From NCBI GenBank assembly GCA_029934215.1, contig JAOZMR010000039.1:1-15675 (forward strand): a DNA stretch of 15,675 nucleotides. The letters run 5' to 3'. Below the pieces are notes generated by a model that was given only the letters and a program-made list of their open reading frames with translations, searched no databases and was not told the DNA's origin. Both the position numbers and the translations under genes were made by a program. The stretch comes from Pontiellaceae bacterium (GTDB lineage: Bacteria; Verrucomicrobiota; Kiritimatiellia; Kiritimatiellales; Tichowtungiaceae). Of this stretch, positions 1-8,499 are shown in pieces. Every line of letters starts with the position of its first letter. Positions within the stretch are counted from its first letter, which is position 1.

Positions 1-18
1 CGAACTTCTGCGGCGATC

Positions 19-55
19 ACAACAATCGCCTTTCGGCTGTTGAGTCGATTTCGAC
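19..55 (-). repeat. Degenerate leader-distal repeat of array 1
   Basis: The right 32 bases match the repeat from AATCGCC onward, but the first five read ACAAC in place of GTCAC. Decay of the leader-distal repeat is usual in CRISPR arrays and independently supports a leader on the right. Bases 1-18 look like the flank beyond the array end. Confidence 0.85.
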
Positions 56-3000
56 ACGAAAGCAACACGTATGGGATCTATTGTCCCCATCCAGTCACAA
101 TCGCCTTTCGGCTGTTGAGTCGATTTCGACTCTTCTCAAGGCAGTCGTACTCCAACTGACCTCCGACGATGTCACAATCGCCTTTCGGCTGTTGAGTCGA
201 TTTCGACAAATAATGTAGTCGCCGTTCTCGACAAACCGCACCGGAAGTCACAATCGCCTTTCGGCTGTTGAGTCGATTTCGACCGGAGCGCGATGCCCCA
301 GAGCCGAGTGTCTCAGATCTGGTCACAATCGCCTTTCGGCTGTTGAGTCGATTTCGACGACCTAAGTAGAAGGTTCTACGAAAGCGACATCTTAGAGGTC
401 ACAATCGCCTTTCGGCTGTTGAGTCGATTTCGACATAGCTTCACTGCGGTTCAAGACGGTTTATTGACTCCACAAGTCACAATCGCCTTTCGGCTGTTGA
501 GTCGATTTCGACAGCGCGAAAGCGTTGAGAAGGTGATTGGTGGAAACGTCGTGTCACAATCGCCTTTCGGCTGTTGAGTCGATTTCGACAAATTTAGACG
601 ATGTTGTGTATGAAACAGTAGCTGTTAGGTCACAATCGCCTTTCGGCTGTTGAGTCGATTTCGACATCTGATTTTACATTATTATCTGATGCTAATATAG
701 TACAGTCACAATCGCCTTTCGGCTGTTGAGTCGATTTCGACCATCTAAGTAGAATATAAATGAACGTTCACCCAACCATAAGTCACAATCGCCTTTCGGC
801 TGTTGAGTCGATTTCGACATAAGAAGCAGACCTCGCCTGTAGGTACCTACAGCAGTGTCACAATCGCCTTTCGGCTGTTGAGTCGATTTCGACAGAATAT
901 TGAAAATAGCATCGAAGGGGGCCATACACATGGTCACAATCGCCTTTCGGCTGTTGAGTCGATTTCGACGAGAGATGGAGTCAGCAATAGCAACCCTAAG
1001 ATCAGACCGTCACAATCGCCTTTCGGCTGTTGAGTCGATTTCGACCCTAGCGGACCTGCTAGACGCAACGGAAACCCTAAATGTCACAATCGCCTTTCGG
1101 CTGTTGAGTCGATTTCGACAGTGCTCGGGGATTCTGGCTCATGATTGCATTAAATATGTCACAATCGCCTTTCGGCTGTTGAGTCGATTTCGACTGAAGC
1201 TGTAAAATAGGAAAGAAAATGAAATACAAAATATCGTCACAATCGCCTTTCGGCTGTTGAGTCGATTTCGACTTGAAGCAACTCCTGACCTTCGAAACGC
1301 TCCCAACCCAGGAGTCACAATCGCCTTTCGGCTGTTGAGTCGATTTCGACACTCGGCGCTTGGATGCGCTGCAGGGTCCGATGGAGGGGTCACAATCGCC
1401 TTTCGGCTGTTGAGTCGATTTCGACCCCTAAACGGGAACTCACTGACAACGACCTCTATATTCAAAGTCACAATCGCCTTTCGGCTGTTGAGTCGATTTC
1501 GACTATTAGCCAAGTCATTTTAAATGACGTGTTCGATAAGCAAGTCACAATCGCCTTTCGGCTGTTGAGTCGATTTCGACTATCATACCACAACACGTAT
1601 GGATAATCAGTATTATACTGTCACAATCGCCTTTCGGCTGTTGAGTCGATTTCGACGAGTGGTCGGGTCGTGCCACTATTGTGTCGCTGTGCAACAAGTC
1701 ACAATCGCCTTTCGGCTGTTGAGTCGATTTCGACTTAAGTGCTTTGAATCACCTGTGATTAACGGTGTGAAGGTGTCACAATCGCCTTTCGGCTGTTGAG
1801 TCGATTTCGACACACGCAGGGACTGTCATGGTCTCTGCGTGCTCCTCACAAGGTCACAATCGCCTTTCGGCTGTTGAGTCGATTTCGACGCAGGTTAAGA
1901 TGGTATTATAGAATGTTGTTAACAGTATGTCACAATCGCCTTTCGGCTGTTGAGTCGATTTCGACGTCTAATGAAAAAATCACCCTGGTAGACGAACATG
2001 CTCTAGTCACAATCGCCTTTCGGCTGTTGAGTCGATTTCGACTTGGCGGGTTACAGTGGAGGAAATTCTTTGCACCCAGTCACAATCGCCTTTCGGCTGT
2101 TGAGTCGATTTCGACGAAGGTCAGCTTAACAAGTTCGGAGGCCATCACCCCCGTCACAATCGCCTTTCGGCTGTTGAGTCGATTTCGACATCTGTGACGA
2201 TTGTGGACAACTCTTGGTAGGCACCAAGGTCACAATCGCCTTTCGGCTGTTGAGTCGATTTCGACTTAAGAGACTCTGCAGTCCCAGCTAGCTTATCAGC
2301 CCCTGCGTCACAATCGCCTTTCGGCTGTTGAGTCGATTTCGACAGCATACCAGGAGGCCCTACGAATAGAAGTAAGCTCTGGTCACAATCGCCTTTCGGC
2401 TGTTGAGTCGATTTCGACAGCTGATATTGATGTAGAGAAAAAGATTGATGAACTCTGTCACAATCGCCTTTCGGCTGTTGAGTCGATTTCGACTAAGTCT
2501 ATATCAATTGCTGAGGACTTTGGGGTTGGAGTCACAATCGCCTTTCGGCTGTTGAGTCGATTTCGACTTCTTCGCTTGGATGCATTGCAGGGTCCAATGG
2601 AGGGTCACAATCGCCTTTCGGCTGTTGAGTCGATTTCGACAATTAGAAGCCGAGGAACCTAATTTAGAGCTGTGTGCTGAGTCACAATCGCCTTTCGGCT
2701 GTTGAGTCGATTTCGACATCAACAAACTCAAAGCCGAACTGCTTAGCTAAAGCTTGTCACAATCGCCTTTCGGCTGTTGAGTCGATTTCGACATGTGGTA
2801 CTCCGTCACGGGCAAACGGAGTCATGGATAGTCACAATCGCCTTTCGGCTGTTGAGTCGATTTCGACCGACGCTTGTCTTGTCGCAGAGAACGTGATTAC
2901 GCTCTCATGTCACAATCGCCTTTCGGCTGTTGAGTCGATTTCGACGTGTCGAAGCGAGGATCTGGATATGATCCTCCAACTAATAGTGTCACAATCGCCT

Positions 3001-4703
3001 TTCGGCTGTTGAGTCGATTTCGACTCGGTGGATTAGAAGGTATGAAGGTGACGGTAACTCACGAGTCACAATCGCCTTTCGGCTGTTGAGTCGATTTCGA
3101 CTCAGACCTAAGTCGGCGATTTTACGAGAGCGGCATCCTGTCACAATCGCCTTTCGGCTGTTGAGTCGATTTCGACGCTTCCTTTGACGGAGTGAGCGTA
3201 TACGCGTCATCAGCGTCACAATCGCCTTTCGGCTGTTGAGTCGATTTCGACAGGAGGCATACCGTCTCCATGGGGACTTCATCCCTTCCTAGTCACAATC
3301 GCCTTTCGGCTGTTGAGTCGATTTCGACTGAGTTTGATTTCCAGGACTCGGTCTCTTTTCTATTAGAGTCACAATCGCCTTTCGGCTGTTGAGTCGATTT
3401 CGACGAGGCTAATGAGCATGAAGTCAGGACACTACCTACCCTCGTGTCACAATCGCCTTTCGGCTGTTGAGTCGATTTCGACACATGCGTTCCATGGACA
3501 TGGAAGACTTCGATCTTGATGGTCACAATCGCCTTTCGGCTGTTGAGTCGATTTCGACCTGCGATCATGTCGGGAGCACAGTCGGCAGCCAAGTACGGTC
3601 ACAATCGCCTTTCGGCTGTTGAGTCGATTTCGACAATCAACGGAGCGTTGGATGAGTATGACCATCAAATGAGTCACAATCGCCTTTCGGCTGTTGAGTC
3701 GATTTCGACTCAAGAGCTTCGTCTACTGTGATGTTTATCTCCTTTGTTGTCACAATCGCCTTTCGGCTGTTGAGTCGATTTCGACACAGTTTCGACTGTG
3801 GGGCCTTGGTCTCACCGGAACTCTAGTCACAATCGCCTTTCGGCTGTTGAGTCGATTTCGACGGGATCCTCAGTGAAATCAGCTGAGATTCCTAAAGTTT
3901 CGTCACAATCGCCTTTCGGCTGTTGAGTCGATTTCGACACGGAGGTCATTTTATTAACAATGACAAAAACGAAAAAGTCACAATCGCCTTTCGGCTGTTG
4001 AGTCGATTTCGACTAATTCTTTTTAGCATCCAGGAGATCCTTGTAAAGCAAGGTCACAATCGCCTTTCGGCTGTTGAGTCGATTTCGACAAAGGTACGGG
4101 AGGCTATGCGTGATTTCGCATATACTCTGTCACAATCGCCTTTCGGCTGTTGAGTCGATTTCGACCTACTGGAGATACTGTTAAGTGGAAGTCTACGTAT
4201 AATAAGTCACAATCGCCTTTCGGCTGTTGAGTCGATTTCGACTTGGCGGCGACTCTCTCCTTGGCGAACTCGGAGACATTGCGAGTCACAATCGCCTTTC
4301 GGCTGTTGAGTCGATTTCGACTTTTAACTAAGCAAGCTAAAGAGCGAGCCTGGAGACCCGTCACAATCGCCTTTCGGCTGTTGAGTCGATTTCGACAAGG
4401 ACGTCGATAAACTCAAAGGTACGTTACGTAATCCACGTCACAATCGCCTTTCGGCTGTTGAGTCGATTTCGACTCACCAAAATTTCCAACATGTCGTGTT
4501 GGAAACACAAAGTCACAATCGCCTTTCGGCTGTTGAGTCGATTTCGACAAAACCGTTGATGTTGCTAAGATCGATCGTGTAATCAAGTCACAATCGCCTT
4601 TCGGCTGTTGAGTCGATTTCGACCTAAGTTCTAATTATAATAAAACTCGTGTTCAACGTAACGCATGTCACAATCGCCTTTCGGCTGTTGAGTCGATTTC
4701 GAC
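19..4703 (-). CRISPR. CRISPR array 1, 62 repeats and 61 spacers
   Basis: There are 62 copies of a 37-bp repeat (+ strand begins GTCACAATCGCC, centre TTTCGGCTGTTG, ends AGTCGATTTCGAC); all but the first look identical. The 61 spacers are 36-43 nt and all differ. The leader and cas2 adjoin the right end, and the left end carries the degenerate repeat, so the array reads leftward. The crRNA-sense repeat then starts GTCGAAATCGAC (5-bp arms around AA), has GCC-GAAA-GGC in the middle (a GNRA-type loop) and ends ATTGTGAC, a plausible 8-nt 5' tag like those of type III and I systems. Two spacers (359-397 and 3102-3139; also 1351-1388 and 2568-2603) form homologous pairs. Repeat length, spacer spread and neighbouring CARF protein favour type III, but no effector gene is present to prove it. 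Confidence 0.99.
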
Positions 4704-4870
4704 TGTGCCCTATTTTGGGTCAATGATACAAGCGCGAAATGAGGGTATTTGACAGACCTCCATTTTTGACAGAGAAAACACCGCCGTTTTTCTAGGCTTC
4801 CCATGGCTTGAATTCTTATTACTCACTACAACTCAACCGTTTACAAGTTTCGACAGACCTACCCCCATTT
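4704..4870 (-). promoter_or_regulatory. Leader of array 1
   Basis: This AT-rich, gene-free stretch joins the last intact repeat to the stop codon of cas2 and is repeated without change beside array 2, which identifies it as the CRISPR leader (promoter and spacer-integration signals). It holds a repeated element: TTTGACAGACCTCCATTTTT at 4748-4767 and TTTCGACAGACCT followed by ACCCCCATTTTT at 4848-4872. A third partial GACAGA lies just after the first. Such a repeated block could bind Cas1-Cas2 or a host architectural protein. I could not settle on a convincing -35/-10 pair. Confidence 0.85.
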
Positions 4871-5149
4871 TTAGAAAATTAAAGGTTCGTCGAAATCAAG
4901 TCTTTCGATATTGCTTCCAGCGGTTTCCATATCATCTTGGCAGGCTTTACAGAGCGGGTAAGCAACAATGGAATCCTCATTTTCGTTATAGGTATTGAGG
5001 AGCTCTTTCCAAAGTCTGGAAAAGCGCTCTTTAGACAGGTTGCATTCGAACAGGCTTTTTTGCACGCGCACGCCGTAGTCTTCGCAAATGGTGGCGATGC
5101 GACGAAGTCGGCGGGGAGCGGTGATGTCGTAAGCGATGATATAAAGCAT
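4871..5149 (-). CDS. cas2: CRISPR-associated endonuclease Cas2
   Basis: A 92-aa protein opening MLYIIAYDIT, the usual first beta strand of Cas2 with the conserved Asp at position 8, followed by RRLRRIATICEDYGVRVQKS and FECNLS, both typical of the ferredoxin-like fold. Cas2 dimers bridge two Cas1 dimers in the spacer-integration complex. Length is normal for the family. The gene sits 233 bp downstream of cas1 and its stop codon abuts the leader. A second, broken copy lies at 15322-15570. The C-terminal part carries a CxxC (PLCKACQDD), which could bind a metal but is not required for Cas2 function. Confidence 0.96.
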   Translation of the reverse strand: MLYIIAYDITAPRRLRRIATICEDYGVRVQKSLFECNLSKERFSRLWKELLNTYNENEDSIVAYPLCKACQDDMETAGSNIERLDFDEPLIF

Positions 5150-5249
5150 GGGGGCATTTCCGATTGATGATTTCTGATTGACGATTCCAAAATAGAACCA
5201 GCCCTCATGCGAATGGCACTACGTTAAGCCTCTTTTGCACAGCTATTTT

Positions 5250-5340
5250 GATCACGAATCTCACGAATTTTCACGAATCTTTTCTAGCTCATTTCGATCA
5301 TTTCAATTCCCATTCGTGTGAATTCGTGAGATTCGTGATC
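5250..5340. repeat. 20-bp perfect inverted repeat in the cas1-cas2 gap
   Basis: The arms GATCACGAATCTCACGAATT (5250-5269) and AATTCGTGAGATTCGTGATC (5321-5340) are exact reverse complements. After two mismatches pairing continues for seven more bases (CACGAAT), giving roughly 29 of 31 paired. Each arm is itself three copies of a CACGAAT word. No T-run follows on either side, so it is not a standard terminator. It fills much of the 233-bp gap 5150-5382, in which I see no gene. It may be a REP-like or miniature mobile element that separates cas2 from the rest of the operon. Confidence 0.85.
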
Positions 5341-5382
5341 CAAAACTGATCCTGCCTGCCTGTTCGTTTCTTTATTTAGTTT

Positions 5383-6372
5383 TTATTCCATCCGATAGGG
5401 AGAGAAAGGGCCGGCGCCTTTGAGGTTGGCGTAGTAGCTTTGGACGGTTTTTTTGATTTCATCGCGCCAGGTGGTTCCATTGGCTCGAATCGGTTTTGAT
5501 AGAACGTCTTCGTAGTGACGGAAGTATTTCTTAAGGGAATCTCGCTTGAGGAAAAAGCCGCCTTCATCGCCGCGCGGTTCGAAGTCGTCTGTAGTGAACG
5601 TTCGCAGATTAAAAAGCCGCAGAACAAGGCGATCGCACAACGGGGCTCGAAAAGGTTCGAGCAGATCGAGAACGAGGGCGGGTCGATTGTAGGCGATGGC
5701 GTGAAGAATGCCGAGGCACGGGTCTAGCCCTTGCGCTGCGACGGCCAGACGGATCTCGCTTCCGATAAGAGTGTATGTCCAAGAAAGCAGCGCGTTAGCA
5801 GGGTTGAGCGGCGGGCGACGTGAACGCCCAGAAAACGGGATTTCTTTTGGGAAGCAGTGGCTCAAGAGGCTGAAATAGTGGCGCGAGGCGCGACCCTCGA
5901 TCCCGCGAAGTGTGTCGAGAGTTTCCGCCGGTTGGGCGGATTGCGAGAGAGTGCGAAGCGAGGCGAGTTCGTCGAGCAGAGAAAACCCGTGCGCCGCCGC
6001 TTGTTTTTGAAGGAAGCGGTGCTGATTGCGAATCTTTGTTCCAATCAGAATTCGTGCGGTTTCCAAAGCTTGGAAGGTTCCGGCTGTGCGATATTGGCGC
6101 AAGCGGGCTTCAGCATCGCCATCGCGCTGCGGAGAAAAAGCACCGATAAGCCTCCCATTACCTGAGAAAAGCTGCACGGGAATATTATTTTCGAGCAGCT
6201 TTTCGACGGAACGCATGGAGACGCGTGGACGCCCCGCCATACACAGGCGTTCAATGTCCGCGATTGGCACTCGAGTGTTTTTACGCACGCCGTCGGGGTC
6301 GCGGGTGATGTTTAGGTGGCGCGAGGCGCACGATGCGTGAATGTTGTTTCCAGACAAATATAGAATGCTCAT
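5383..6372 (-). CDS. cas1: CRISPR-associated integrase Cas1
   Basis: A 329-aa Cas1 with the expected layout: an N-terminal beta domain (1-80; ILYLSGNN, then IPVQLFSGNGRLIG) and a helical catalytic domain. The metal-binding residues are visible: Glu159 in RGIEGRASRHYF, His224 in LGILHAIAYNRP and Glu239 in LDLLEPFRAPLCDR. Cas1 with Cas2 integrates new spacers at the leader-proximal repeat. Length is normal and there is no fused reverse transcriptase. The ATG lies 9 nt after the stop of the AAA+ gene, so the two are almost certainly co-transcribed. A motif TTCCAAAGCTTGGAA is embedded at 6061-6075. Confidence 0.97.
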   Translation of the reverse strand: MSILYLSGNNIHASCASRHLNITRDPDGVRKNTRVPIADIERLCMAGRPRVSMRSVEKLLENNIPVQLFSGNGRLIGAFSPQRDGDAEARLRQYRTAGTFQALETARILIGTKIRNQHRFLQKQAAAHGFSLLDELASLRTLSQSAQPAETLDTLRGIEGRASRHYFSLLSHCFPKEIPFSGRSRRPPLNPANALLSWTYTLIGSEIRLAVAAQGLDPCLGILHAIAYNRPALVLDLLEPFRAPLCDRLVLRLFNLRTFTTDDFEPRGDEGGFFLKRDSLKKYFRHYEDVLSKPIRANGTTWRDEIKKTVQSYYANLKGAGPFSPYRME

Positions 6373-6381
6373 ATTTTCAGC

Positions 6382-7593
6382 TCACATTTCCAGTTTCGAG
6401 GGTTCACACAAATCATTAGCGATGATTCTGGATAGATCCTGTGTTGATGGATTCAAAATCTCCGACACCCGCACCGCGTGTTCTTCAATGGTTCGTTCCA
6501 ATGCATTTCGAACAAAGCGTCCGTTTCCGAACTGCTCGTTCTGTTCTTGAATGGCTTTTTCAAAAAGCTCCACAGCGACTTCTTTTGCTTCTGGAGCCAC
6601 CTGATACTGATTTTCGCCTGCCATACCCACGAAAATTTTCCATAGCTCCTCGGGCGAGTAATTTTGAAAGGTGAAGTAGGTTGAAAAACGGGACTGCAAC
6701 CCTGGGTTGCTTTGAACAAACCGTTCCATTTCGTTTTGATAACCGGCTGCGATGACTACAAAATCGTCCCGATAGTCTTCCATTCGCTTCAGCAAGGTTG
6801 CGACGGCTTCCGCCCCAGTGTCGTGCGGAGAGTCTTTCGGAGTCAGGGCATACGCTTCGTCGATAAACAATACACCCCCACGGGCTTTAGAAATCAACTC
6901 ATCCGTTTTGATTGCCGTTTCCCCAATGTATTGCCCGACCAGCCCAAGTCGATCCGTTTCGACAACATGACCTTTGCTTAGAATCCCTAATTCCTTATAG
7001 ATTTTCCCAACCACGCGAGCCATCGATGTTTTTCCAGTCCCTGGAGGACCTGCGAAAAGAAGATGGTTCGACCGTCCCAGCCCTTTCATTCCTCTTTTTT
7101 TCCGTTCGCCCTGAACCACAAGAACCTTTTCCAGTCGGCTCAACTGCTCCTTCACCTCTTCCATTCCGACGAAACAATCCAGATGCTTGCGTGCATTTTT
7201 CCGTACGGGCTGTGGCTTCGGCTCCTTCTTCTGATCTTTAGTGAGACGTTTTTGAATGCTACAGACAACGGCATCGTAATCCAACGCGCTGTAGGTTGAT
7301 GTTGGCGGGACGTTGATCGTATCACCAGCCAGCACATCAGGAAAACTCGCACGAGCCTCTTTTAGACCGATCTCAAAAAATGGATTATGAACGTGAAGAA
7401 CCACTGTTTTTGTTGCAAGAACGTTTATCTCTAACGTGTTTCGATCAACCGAGATGCACAAAACACCCTCTTCGTGTTTTTTTCGATTCCACTCATCCTG
7501 AACACCAGATTCAAACGCGCCAACAATTGCATTGCGCTCCACATCTTTGTAGCGTGATTGTAATTGGTCGATAAATTGAGTGCAATTTGGCAT
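6382..7593 (-). CDS. AAA+ ATPase (CbbX/SpoVK type) with NusA-like N-terminal domain
   Basis: 403 aa. The C-terminal two thirds are a clear AAA+ ATPase: Walker A GPPGTGKT (182-189), pore-loop-like GQYIGET (220-226), Walker B VLFIDEAYAL (241-250), arginine finger in LQSRF (R302) and sensor 2 GNGRFVRNALE (356-366). This pattern matches CbbX/SpoVK-type remodellers. Residues 1-120 resemble the NusA N-terminal, RNA-polymerase-binding domain by eye: AIVGAFESG, then ISVDRNTLEINV, KTVVLHVHNP, FEIGLKEAR, AGDTINV and a final helix VVCSIQKRL, in the same order as in NusA. A charged Pro/Lys linker (118-136) joins the two. The start has GGGAG about 7 nt upstream. I infer ATP-driven remodelling of a transcription complex or of an operon product. 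AAA+ is near certain; the NusA part is a pattern match without alignment scores. Confidence 0.85.
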   Translation of the reverse strand: MPNCTQFIDQLQSRYKDVERNAIVGAFESGVQDEWNRKKHEEGVLCISVDRNTLEINVLATKTVVLHVHNPFFEIGLKEARASFPDVLAGDTINVPPTSTYSALDYDAVVCSIQKRLTKDQKKEPKPQPVRKNARKHLDCFVGMEEVKEQLSRLEKVLVVQGERKKRGMKGLGRSNHLLFAGPPGTGKTSMARVVGKIYKELGILSKGHVVETDRLGLVGQYIGETAIKTDELISKARGGVLFIDEAYALTPKDSPHDTGAEAVATLLKRMEDYRDDFVVIAAGYQNEMERFVQSNPGLQSRFSTYFTFQNYSPEELWKIFVGMAGENQYQVAPEAKEVAVELFEKAIQEQNEQFGNGRFVRNALERTIEEHAVRVSEILNPSTQDLSRIIANDLCEPSKLEM

Positions 7594-7618
7594 AATCTTC
7601 TCCCTTTCGCTTTACATG

Positions 7619-7801
7619 CTATTTCATTTTGGTTTTGCGTTTTTCAAACTCTTCCCTGCCCCGTCGAACAACCCATGCGCCCGCGCGAACAGTAGCAACT
7701 CCTGCGAGCCACACACCTTGCGCCAAATGACGCGCCCCAGACAATGCTTCCCGACCTGCCTCCGTGGCTGGCTCCTTGATTCCTTCTGATTTCTTAGGCA
7801 T
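7619..7801 (-). CDS. Small 60-aa basic protein with one hydrophobic segment
   Basis: An unrecognised 60-aa protein, MPKKSEGIKE to EEFEKRKTKMK. The ATG is chosen because AAGAAGGAG lies 8 nt upstream; longer in-frame readings would run into the preceding gene. A helical, weakly hydrophobic stretch (about 27-46, GVWLAGVATVRAGAWVV) is flanked by charged ends, which suggests a single membrane or amphipathic helix. The AGAWVV segment echoes GAVWVV in the 206-aa membrane protein directly upstream, so the two may act together. It sits 16 bp after that gene and 25 bp before the AAA+ gene. Confidence 0.65.
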   Translation of the reverse strand: MPKKSEGIKEPATEAGREALSGARHLAQGVWLAGVATVRAGAWVVRRGREEFEKRKTKMK

Positions 7802-7817
7802 CTCCCACACTCCTTCT

Positions 7818-8438
7818 TTATTTTCCTTCAAGTAAATCGTTAATGACGTCATTAATATTCCCTCCCGTTTCTATCTGGAACATTTCAGGGTTCTTTAGCT
7901 GCGCATTTTTTAAACGCTGATTCTTAATTAATTTGCACGTTCCCTTTCCAGCCTCGAACGCTCCAATTCCAGCGCCAGCAGCCACAGCAGCGGCTCCCGA
8001 GACGACCCAGACAGCCCCCGCAGTTACTAAATCTCCGGTCCCCCTTCCGGCCTCCATACCCATCTCCACCAAATCGTCGTTATCAAACACTTTTCCAACA
8101 GCCACACCAGCAATAGTCACGATCGCTCCAACATATCCCAGAGCAAAGAGCCCAGCCCCAACCAACAATCCACCCGCTCCTGCGACGGTTGTAACGACAG
8201 CAGAAACAACCGGCGCTTCTCTTGTAAGTTGAGGTAAGTTCGAAAAACTGCCCGTTACCGTTTCAATCGCTGACGAGGTGATGGATCCGAATTCAGACGA
8301 ACTGTCAGACGAATATACCCTCGTCGGCGTATACTCTCGTGGACTTTCCAAACGACCGTTTCTCCGCCTTCGAGCCTCGTACTCTGCTGGGGTTTCCTTG
8401 TAATCGTACACTCTTCCATCTGTCGCAACATAACTCAT
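7818..8438 (-). CDS. 206-aa Gly/Ala-rich putative membrane protein
   Basis: No family is recognised. The start at 8438 (MSYVATDGRV) is chosen over an upstream in-frame ATG because AAGGAG lies 6 nt before it and the longer version would overlap the viperin gene and translate an intergenic repeat. Residues 1-70 are polar, with an Arg run (EARRRRN) and a Ser-rich part. Two long hydrophobic, glycine-dense segments follow: about 76-115 (VVTTVAGAGGLLVGAGLFAL onward) and about 136-160 (LVTAGAVWVVSGAAAVAAG). The GxxxG/AxxxA spacing is like that of glycine-zipper helices that pack in membranes. The last 40 residues are polar. A membrane-acting effector or membrane anchor is plausible; neither is proven. 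Confidence 0.75.
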   Translation of the reverse strand: MSYVATDGRVYDYKETPAEYEARRRRNGRLESPREYTPTRVYSSDSSSEFGSITSSAIETVTGSFSNLPQLTREAPVVSAVVTTVAGAGGLLVGAGLFALGYVGAIVTIAGVAVGKVFDNDDLVEMGMEAGRGTGDLVTAGAVWVVSGAAAVAAGAGIGAFEAGKGTCKLIKNQRLKNAQLKNPEMFQIETGGNINDVINDLLEGK

Positions 8439-8462
8439 TTCGATCTCCTTGCTTTGCCTACT

Positions 8463-8496
8463 CACCCTTAAAGGTCGGCGTTTTACGATTTTCCGG
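8463..8496 (-). repeat. Intergenic repeat, copy 1
   Basis: CACCCTTAAAGGTCGG, then TTTTACGATTTTCCGG on the + strand, between the viperin stop (8500) and the start of the membrane protein (8438). It is one of three related copies, all in the same orientation at gene junctions of this operon (others at 9412-9446 and 11742-11775). Confidence 0.7.
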
Positions 8497-8499
8497 GTT

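Noticed and set aside
742..781. Third member of the DLSRRFYES spacer family (shared CTAAGTAGAA)
   Set aside because: All three + frames contain stops and similarity ends after about ten bases; likely chance.
56..1619. Spacers 56-93 and 1581-1619 as a homologous pair (shared CAACACGTATGG)
   Set aside because: Only 12 bases match and no frame keeps similarity on either side.
78..4364. Open frames of 60-130 codons running through array 1 on both strands
   Set aside because: They are read-throughs of the 37-bp repeat, whose translation recurs in each; not genes.
5250..5340. Intrinsic terminator at the cas1-cas2 inverted repeat
   Set aside because: No T-run on either strand and a loop of about 50 nt.
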